From NCBI GenBank assembly GCA_017983795.1, contig JAGOAS010000005.1, positions 1 through 64,000 of the forward strand: DNA of 64,000 nucleotides, read 5' to 3'. The notes below the pieces were generated by a model, which did not search any database, was not told the DNA's origin, and saw nothing but the letters and a program-made list of their open reading frames with translations. This document shows, in pieces, positions 58,576 to 64,000 of the stretch. Source of the stretch: Piscinibacter sp. (lineage in GTDB: Bacteria; Pseudomonadota; Gammaproteobacteria; Burkholderiales; Burkholderiaceae_C). The position numbers were made by a program, and so were the translations under genes. The first letter of the stretch is position 1; the number at the start of each line of letters is the position of its first letter.

Positions 58576-59414
58576 CGCTCGCCTCCCGCTGCCAAGCCGA
58601 AATCCTCGGCGATGGTCGGCGCCGGGTAGTGGAACTTGACCGGGCCGTCGGGCTCGCCGCGCACGAACTGGCGCACCTCGGCGTCGCTCGAGCCCATCAG
58701 TTCGGCCGGCGTGCCCTGGGCGACGATGCGGCCGCCGTTGGCCAGCAGCACCACGTAGTCGCTGATCGCCATGCACTCGGGCACGTCGTGCGAGATCACC
58801 AGCGAGGTCGAGCCCGTCACGTCGTTGAGCGTGCGGATCAGCCGCGCCGCCACGCCCATGGAGATCAGGTCGAGGCCGGCGAAGGGCTCGTCGTACATGA
58901 TCAGCTCGGGGTCTAGCGCGATCGCGCGCGCCAGCGCGATGCGCCGCGCCATGCCGCCCGAGACCTCGGAGATGCGCAGGTGCGCTGCGCCGCGCAGGCC
59001 CACCGCGTTGAGCTTCATCAGCACGATGTCGCGGATCATCGCCTCGGTCAGATCGGTCTGCTCGCGCAGCGGGAAGGCGACGTTGTCGAATACCGAGAGA
59101 TCGGTGAACAGGGCACCGAACTGGAACAGCACGCCCATGCGCCGGCGCAGGCGGTAGAGCTGGTCGCGGTTGCGCGAATCGACCACCTCGCCGTCGAACC
59201 TGACCGTGCCCGAATTGGCGGCGTGCACGCCGCCGATCAGGCGCAGCAGCGTGGTCTTGCCGCAGCCCGAACTGCCCAGGATGGACGTGACCTTGCCGCG
59301 CTGGAAGCGCAGCGAGATGTCATTGAGGATGGTGCGGCTGGCGTCGTACCCGAACGTGACGTGGTCGATCTCGATCAGGGTGTCGCCGCCGGCCGGCTTG
59401 TTCTCACTCGGCAT
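58572..59414 (-). CDS. mlaF: MlaF, ABC-transporter ATPase
   Basis: Energises phospholipid transport with MlaE, MlaD and MlaB. The 280 residues have Walker A GSSGCGKTT, a Q-loop in VLFQFGALF, an ABC signature ISEVSGGMARR, and Walker B LIMYDEPFAGLD, with the switch His in VISHDVPE. The first gene of mlaF-E-D-A-C-B. The ATG at 59414 gives MPSENKPAGGD; the frame upstream is not family-like. Confidence 0.95.
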   Translation of the reverse strand: MPSENKPAGGDTLIEIDHVTFGYDASRTILNDISLRFQRGKVTSILGSSGCGKTTLLRLIGGVHAANSGTVRFDGEVVDSRNRDQLYRLRRRMGVLFQFGALFTDLSVFDNVAFPLREQTDLTEAMIRDIVLMKLNAVGLRGAAHLRISEVSGGMARRIALARAIALDPELIMYDEPFAGLDLISMGVAARLIRTLNDVTGSTSLVISHDVPECMAISDYVVLLANGGRIVAQGTPAELMGSSDAEVRQFVRGEPDGPVKFHYPAPTIAEDFGLAAGGER

Positions 59415-59514
59415 TGCGCGGGTGCTTGTTGTCGTCGGGCCGCAGGGCGGTCGAGGCGCGGTCATTGTCGCATGGCAAAGCGGCACGCGCAGGGGAAACC
59501 CGGATACGCCTTGT

Positions 59515-59530
59515 CACGCCACGTGGCGTG
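59515..59530. repeat. 16-base perfect palindrome
   Basis: CACGCCACGTGGCGTG, in the gap between mlaF and mutM, four bases past the mutM stop. There is no loop and no T-run. It could be a binding site or an attenuated termination hairpin. Confidence 0.4.
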
Positions 59531-59533
59531 GCT

Positions 59534-60349
59534 TCAACGCCGCTGGCAGTGCGGGCAGAAGAAGCTCGAACGCTGGCCTTGCACGATGCGCCGCACGGCC
59601 GTGCCGCAGGCGAGACAGGACTGGCCTTCGCGGCCATAGACCGCGGCATGCTGCTGGAAGCTGCCGGCCATGCCGTGCGCATCGCGGTAGTCGCGCAGCG
59701 TGCTGCCGCCGAGATCGAGCGCCTGAGCGAGGATGTGCCGCACCGCCTCGGCCAGGCGTTCGCAGCGCGGCCGGCTGACGCGACCCGCGGCCGTGCGCGG
59801 GTCGACGCCGGCGCGGAACAGCGCCTCGCAGGCATAGATGTTGCCGGCGCCGACGACGATGTCGCCGGCCAGCAGCGCCTGCTTGATCGCCACGCGCCGG
59901 CCGCGCAATGCGCGGTGCAGGTACTCGCCGGTGAAGGCCGGGTCGAAGGGCTCGAGCCCCAGGCCGCCGAGCCGCGTGGCGGCGGGCGGCACATCGAGCG
60001 AGCGCGACCACAGCACGGCGCCGAAGCGGCGCGGATCGGTCAGGCGCAGCGTGCCGCGGTCGGTGATCAGATCGAAGTGGTCGTGCGCGCCGGGCGGCGC
60101 GAGCTGCTCGCCGAAGGCCAGCGAGCCCGACATGCCCAGGTGCAGCAGCAGGCCGCCCTCGCCCACCGGCAGCCACAGGTATTTGCCGCGCCGCGTGGCC
60201 TGCCCGACGCGCCGGCCGCGCAGCGAGGCCGGCGTGCAACCGAGCGGCCAGCGCAGCGGCTTGCCGAGCCGGACATCCGTCACCGTCGCCCCCGCGATGC
60301 GCTGCGCGAAGCTGCGGCGCGTGGTCTCGACCTCCGGAAGTTCGGGCAT
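59534..60349 (-). CDS. mutM: Formamidopyrimidine-DNA glycosylase
   Basis: Removes 8-oxoguanine and formamidopyrimidines from DNA. The 271 residues start [12 protein letters not shown], so that Pro2 is the catalytic nucleophile and Glu3 its partner. The Lys loop around [15 protein letters not shown] and the H2TH domain are present, and the C-terminal zinc finger has [10 protein letters not shown] and FFCPHCQ. It is divergent from the TPR gene (81 bases). Confidence 0.96.
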   Translation of the reverse strand: MPELPEVETTRRSFAQRIAGATVTDVRLGKPLRWPLGCTPASLRGRRVGQATRRGKYLWLPVGEGGLLLHLGMSGSLAFGEQLAPPGAHDHFDLITDRGTLRLTDPRRFGAVLWSRSLDVPPAATRLGGLGLEPFDPAFTGEYLHRALRGRRVAIKQALLAGDIVVGAGNIYACEALFRAGVDPRTAAGRVSRPRCERLAEAVRHILAQALDLGGSTLRDYRDAHGMAGSFQQHAAVYGREGQSCLACGTAVRRIVQGQRSSFFCPHCQRR

Positions 60350-60430
60350 GTGCGGAATTATCGCGAGCGAGGCGGATCGCAGGGGTCCATGCCCACCACT
60401 AGAATGAATTCCAGAGCCCAGGAGTCACCG

Positions 60431-62227
60431 ATGCCGTCCCCTTCGTCCCGCCCGGGCCCTCGCCTGCTCGGTGCCCTGCTGGCGTCGCTGTTGTGCCTGA
60501 ACATGTCGGCGCTGGCGCAGAACGCCGCGTCGGATTCGCCGGTCGAGAACTCCCGGCTCGACGCCCAACTCTTCTACCAGTTGCTGATCGGCGAGATCGA
60601 GCTGCGCGGCGGCGAGGCCGGCACGGCCTACCAGGTGATGCTCGATGCGGCGCGGCGCACGCGCGACGAGCAGTTGTTCCGCCGCACCACCGAGATCGCC
60701 CTGCAGGCACGCGCCGGCGACCAGGCGCTCGCCGCGGTGATGGCCTGGCGCAGCGCCCTGCCGCGCTCGATCGAGGCGCACCGCTACCTGATCCAGCTGC
60801 TGGTGGCGCTCAATCGGGCGGACGAATCGATCGAGCCCTTGCGCTCGCTGATCCAGCTCACGCCCGAGGCCGAGCGGCCGGGGCTGATCCAGTCGCTGCC
60901 CGGCTTCTTCTCGCGCACCGGCGACAAGACGCAGACGCCCGCGCTGGTCGAGCGCGTCGTGCAGGACTGGCTCGAGCAGCCGGCCACGCGCAGTGCCGCG
61001 CGCGTGGCGCTGGCGCGCGCGTGGCTGGGCGTGCCCGACGCTGGCAAGGCGCTGCCGCTGCTGCAGCAGGCGCACACCGACGATCCCGGCAACGAATCGG
61101 TGGCCATGCTCGCCACCGGCCTGGCAGGCAGCACGCCGGCGGCCGAGGCCATCGTCGGCTCGTTCCTGAAGGCGAAACCCGACAGCCACGGCGTGCGCCT
61201 GAACTACGTGCGCGTGCTGACCAATGCGCAGCGCTACGGCGATGCGGCGGCACAGCTCGAGACGATCACGCAGCTCGCGCCGGACATGGCGCCGCCCTGG
61301 CTGACGCTGGGCGCGCTGCAGGTCGAACTGCGCCACCCGGCCGAGGCGACCACCGCGCTCAAGACCTACCTGGGCAAGCTCGAGAACGCCCCGGCCACTG
61401 CGCCGGCCGGCGCCGACGACGACGATGACGACGCCACCACGCCCACCGACTGGCGCGAGCAGGGCCGCACCCAGGCCTGGCTGCTGCTCGCGCAGGCGGC
61501 CGAGCAGCAGCACGACTACAAGGGCGCCGAGGGCTGGCTCGCCAAGGTCGACAACCCGCAGCGCGCGCTCGAGGTGCAGACGCGCCGCGCCTCGCTGCTG
61601 GCGCGCCAGGGCAAGATCAAGGAAGCGCGCGAGCTGATCCGCAAGGCGCCGGAGAAGACCCCGGCCGACGGCCGCGCCAAGTTCCTCGCCGAAGCCCAGG
61701 TGCTGCGCGACGTGAAGCTGTGGCGCGAGGCCAATGCGGTGCTGGAGCAGGCGAACAAGGAGTACCCGGACGACGTCGACCTGCTCTACGAGCAGTCGAT
61801 GATGGCCGAGAAGCTCAACCGCATGGACGAGATGGAGCGGCTGCTGCGCAAGGTGATCGCGCTCAAGCCCGACCACCACCACGCCTACAACGCGCTGGGC
61901 TATTCGCTCGCCGAGCGCAACCAGCGCCTCGACGAGGCGCGCGACCTGATCCGCAAGGCGCTCGACCTCAGCCCCGGCGAGCCCTTCATCACCGACAGCC
62001 TGGGCTGGGTCGAGTACCGCCTCGGCAACCGCAGCGAGGCGCTGCGCCTGCTGCAGCAGGCCTACCGCGCCCGGCCCGACGCCGAGATCGCCGCCCACCT
62101 CGGCGAGGTGCTCTGGGTGACGGGGCAGCACGACGAGGCCCGCCGCGTCTGGCGCGAGGCCAAGACGCGCGACGCCGGCAACGACGTGCTGCGCGCCACG
62201 CTGGCCCGGCTGCGGGTGGACCTGTGA
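60431..62227 (+). CDS. Secreted TPR protein
   Basis: A periplasmic or outer-membrane-associated helical repeat protein of 598 residues. The signal peptide is residues 1-30 (ending SALAQ). TPR units run from about residue 50 to the end, interrupted by an acidic Asp-run loop (around 325-345). The best units are near the C-terminus (PDHHHAYNALGYSLAERNQRLDEA, EPFITDSLGWVEYRLGNRSEAL). GGAG six bases upstream supports the ATG at 60431. The stop overlaps the lolB GTG, as is common in Betaproteobacteria, so a role in envelope biogenesis is plausible but unproven. Confidence 0.85.
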   Translation: MPSPSSRPGPRLLGALLASLLCLNMSALAQNAASDSPVENSRLDAQLFYQLLIGEIELRGGEAGTAYQVMLDAARRTRDEQLFRRTTEIALQARAGDQALAAVMAWRSALPRSIEAHRYLIQLLVALNRADESIEPLRSLIQLTPEAERPGLIQSLPGFFSRTGDKTQTPALVERVVQDWLEQPATRSAARVALARAWLGVPDAGKALPLLQQAHTDDPGNESVAMLATGLAGSTPAAEAIVGSFLKAKPDSHGVRLNYVRVLTNAQRYGDAAAQLETITQLAPDMAPPWLTLGALQVELRHPAEATTALKTYLGKLENAPATAPAGADDDDDDATTPTDWREQGRTQAWLLLAQAAEQQHDYKGAEGWLAKVDNPQRALEVQTRRASLLARQGKIKEARELIRKAPEKTPADGRAKFLAEAQVLRDVKLWREANAVLEQANKEYPDDVDLLYEQSMMAEKLNRMDEMERLLRKVIALKPDHHHAYNALGYSLAERNQRLDEARDLIRKALDLSPGEPFITDSLGWVEYRLGNRSEALRLLQQAYRARPDAEIAAHLGEVLWVTGQHDEARRVWREAKTRDAGNDVLRATLARLRVDL

Positions 62228-62754
62228 GGCGTCGCACCCTCGCGCTGGCGCTGCCGCTGGCGGCTCTGCTGGCGGCCTGCGCATCGCTGCCGGCCGACAG
62301 GCAGCCGCTGCCCGGCGAGACGCTCTCCGGCCGGCTCGCGTTGCGCGTCGACACCACCGGCGAAGAGCAACCGCGCTCGGTGGTCGCGGGCTTCGAGCTG
62401 CAGGGCGTCGCCGAGGCCGGCCGCCTGAACCTCTCCACGCCCACCGGCCAGGTGATGGCGCAGGCGCGCTGGCAACCCGGGCGCGTGGTGCTGGTGACGC
62501 CGCAGGGCGAGACGCCCTACGCCAGCCTCGACGCGCTGACGCGCGAGGTGCTGGGCGAGAGCTTGCCGGTGGCGGCGCTGTTCGACTGGCTGCACGGCCG
62601 CCCCTGGCCCGGCGCCGGGCACGTGGCGCAGCCGCCCGGCTTCCGCCAGCTCGGCTGGGCCGTCGACCTGGCGCGCTTCGCCGACGACACCATCGTGGCG
62701 GTGCGCGAGAGCGCGCCGCTCGTGACGGTGCGCGTCAAGCTCGACCGCAGCTGA
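62224..62754 (+). CDS. lolB: Outer-membrane lipoprotein receptor LolB
   Basis: Accepts lipoproteins from LolA and inserts them in the outer membrane; itself a lipoprotein. The 176 residues have a signal with lipobox LLAAC (Cys20). Strand pattern LSGRLALRVDTTG, RLNLSTPTGQVMAQARWQP matches the family. The GTG start at 62224 overlaps the stop of the preceding gene. ispE follows after six bases. Confidence 0.9.
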   Translation: MRRRTLALALPLAALLAACASLPADRQPLPGETLSGRLALRVDTTGEEQPRSVVAGFELQGVAEAGRLNLSTPTGQVMAQARWQPGRVVLVTPQGETPYASLDALTREVLGESLPVAALFDWLHGRPWPGAGHVAQPPGFRQLGWAVDLARFADDTIVAVRESAPLVTVRVKLDRS

Positions 62755-62760
62755 GCCGCC

Positions 62761-63624
62761 ATGGGTCTGCGCTCGCTGCTCGACGTGGCCGCGCCGGCCA
62801 AGCTGAACCTCTTTCTGCACGTGGTCGGCCGGCGCGCCGACGGCTACCACCTGCTGCAGTCGGTGTTCGTACTGATCGACTGGTGCGACACGCTGCACTT
62901 CGAGCGCCGCGCCGATGGCCGCCTGGCGCGCCACGACCTCGGAGCGGCCCTGCCCGACGACGACCTGTGTCTGCGCGCCGCCCGGCTGCTGCAAGCCGAG
63001 AGCGGCACCCGCCTGGGCGCCGACATCTCGATCGAGAAGCACGTGCCCTGGGGCGCCGGCATGGGCGGCGGCAGCTCCGACGCCGCCAGCACCCTGCTCG
63101 CGCTGAACCGGCTTTGGGGCCTGAACCTGCCGCGCGAGCGGCTCGCCGCCCTCGGCCTGAAGCTGGGTGCCGACGTGCCCTTCTTCATCGGCGGGCACAA
63201 CGCCTTCGTCGAGGGCATCGGCGAGCGCCTGACGCCGCTGCCCGTGCCGCCGGCCTGGTTCGCCGTCGTCAAGCCGCCGGCGGCGATCGCCACCAGTGCG
63301 ATCTTCGGCAGCCCGCTGCTGGTGCGGAACACCGAAGCTGTTATACTTGCGGGCTTTCTTGCGGACACCGCCGGCGGCTTCGGCCGCAACGATCTGCAAG
63401 CTCCTGCCGAAGCGCACTGCGCCGAGGTGGGAGTGGCCCGGGAGATCCTGCAGCGGCGCTTCGGCAACGCGCGCATGACCGGATCGGGCAGCGCGGTGTT
63501 CGCGAGGGCAGGCACGGGCGCCGAACCCACGGCGGCGATGCCGGCGGATCTTCCGCCGGGGTGGGTGGGGCGAATGTGCCGCAGCCAGGAGCAGCATCCG
63601 CTGGTCGGTTGGGCTCCGGACTGA
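62761..63624 (+). CDS. ispE: 4-diphosphocytidyl-2-C-methyl-D-erythritol kinase
   Basis: Fourth step of the MEP isoprenoid pathway. The 287 residues belong to the GHMP kinases: [20 protein letters not shown] at the N-terminus, ATP loop [15 protein letters not shown], and [10 protein letters not shown] in motif 3. Its 3' half contains a stable-RNA-like -10 sequence (63342-63347). lolB-ispE-tRNA-Gln-prs is the usual order. Confidence 0.95.
   Translation: MGLRSLLDVAAPAKLNLFLHVVGRRADGYHLLQSVFVLIDWCDTLHFERRADGRLARHDLGAALPDDDLCLRAARLLQAESGTRLGADISIEKHVPWGAGMGGGSSDAASTLLALNRLWGLNLPRERLAALGLKLGADVPFFIGGHNAFVEGIGERLTPLPVPPAWFAVVKPPAAIATSAIFGSPLLVRNTEAVILAGFLADTAGGFGRNDLQAPAEAHCAEVGVAREILQRRFGNARMTGSGSAVFARAGTGAEPTAAMPADLPPGWVGRMCRSQEQHPLVGWAPD
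63342..63347 (+). promoter_or_regulatory. Possible internal promoter for tRNA-Gln and prs
   Basis: TTATACT, two bases, CGGGCT, the same arrangement as upstream of tRNA-Met at 15918-15932. It lies within ispE, 316 bases before the tRNA-Gln gene. No obvious -35. Confidence 0.4.
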
Positions 63625-63663
63625 ACCGGTTGAAGGTTCGGCGCGAAAGCGGCGGACCGGTGT

Positions 63664-63740
63664 AGGGGAGTCGCCAAGTTGGTTAAGGCATCGGATTTTG
63701 ATTCCGACATGCGAGGGTTCGAGTCCTTCCTCCCCTGCCA
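63664..63740 (+). tRNA. tRNA-Gln (TTG)
   Basis: A 77-base cloverleaf with encoded CCA. Acceptor AGGGGAG/CTCCCCT, discriminator G, D-arm GCCAAGTTGGTTAAGGC, anticodon loop TTTTGAT between TCGGA and TCCGA, T-arm GAGGGTTCGAGTCCTTC. The weak first pair (A-U) and G73 fit glutamine identity. It lies 39 bases after ispE. Confidence 0.97.
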
Positions 63741-63808
63741 AATCTCCTGACGGATCGAGTGGATCCGTCCCGGTGCGCAACGAGCCCGGCAAGACTGACG
63801 GAGCGATC

Positions 63809-64000
63809 GTGCTGTTCAACACCGTGCTGTTCACCGGCAACGCCAACCCGGCGCTGGCCCAGGAAATCGCCTCCCATCTGGGCATCGAGCTCGGCAAGGC
63901 CAAGGTCGGCCGCTTCTCCGACGGCGAAGTCGACATCGAGATCGAGCAGAACGTGCGCGCCCGCGACATCTTCGTGGTGCAGCCGACCTGCGCGCCGACC
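63809..64000 (+). CDS. prs: Ribose-phosphate pyrophosphokinase, partial at window end
   Basis: Makes PRPP for nucleotide, histidine and tryptophan synthesis. Only the first 64 residues are in the window. [20 protein letters not shown], followed by [32 protein letters not shown], is the conserved start of the family. A GTG at 63809 with CGGAG upstream is the likely start; another GTG 36 bases upstream is in frame. It continues past the window. Confidence 0.93.
   Translation, partial: MLFNTVLFTGNANPALAQEIASHLGIELGKAKVGRFSDGEVDIEIEQNVRARDIFVVQPTCAPT

Overview
The window is high-GC DNA with densely packed, often overlapping genes and the gene orders usual in Betaproteobacteria of the order Burkholderiales (ypjD-PP0621-pilS-pilR-ampD; pilB-pilC-pilD-coaE-zapD-yacG; hemA-prfA-prmC-grxD-ubiX; mlaFEDACB; lolB-ispE-tRNA-Gln-prs). 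A relative of Rubrivivax, Leptothrix or Ideonella would fit. This placement rests on gene content and recalled synteny; no search was run. I see no insertion sequence, prophage or CRISPR array.

Layout. 1-8.1 kb: a REP-like palindrome, a TPR gene of lower GC coupled to purC, a lysine/alanine-rich histone H1-like protein, and class Ia ribonucleotide reductase (nrdA, nrdB) behind a pair of NrdR-type boxes. 7.5-12.6 kb: ampD, the PilS/PilR two-component system and a cytochrome c assembly-type membrane protein. 12.7-16.0 kb: ffh, a DUF2726 protein, ftsY and tRNA-Met, so both protein components of the signal-recognition pathway are here. 16.06-24.46 kb: a ten-gene, single-strand putative operon (below). 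24.6-37.7 kb: housekeeping genes (miaB, hemA, prfA, prmC, grxD, ubiX, a lytic transglycosylase, proS, rppH, proB, obgE, rpmA, rplU). 37.8-44.6 kb: ispB, tRNA-Pro, pilBCD, coaE, zapD, yacG. 44.6-46.8 kb: groESL with a heat-shock-type promoter and a CIRCE operator. 46.8-55.4 kb: a DUF1631 protein, a PlpD-like type Vd autotransporter, an alpha/beta hydrolase, engB, cytochrome c4, msrPQ. 55.4-59.4 kb: the Mla phospholipid-transport operon, including mlaA. 59.5-64 kb: mutM, a TPR protein, lolB, ispE, tRNA-Gln and the start of prs, which runs off the window.

The most unusual region is 16,064-24,460. In transcription order it encodes a SAM-dependent methyltransferase, a short-chain type polyprenyl diphosphate synthase distinct from IspB, a protein with an Ig-like N-terminal half, a CrtC/AttH-like lipocalin-fold protein, an SCP2-like small protein, an IspH of the long cyanobacterial/plant type, a 121-residue protein built on a KELP-type repeat, and three more proteins with Ig-like beta-sandwich character. 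None shows a signal peptide or membrane segment. I infer a dedicated isoprenoid-handling pathway combined with a set of cytoplasmic beta-rich, possibly structural, proteins. I know of no described system with this gene set.

Visible regulation includes NrdR boxes at nrdA, sigma32/sigma70-type elements plus CIRCE at groES, a -10 box placed so that hemA mRNA may be leaderless, a stable-RNA-like -10/discriminator inside ispE, and intrinsic terminators after the H1-like gene, groEL and cytochrome c4.
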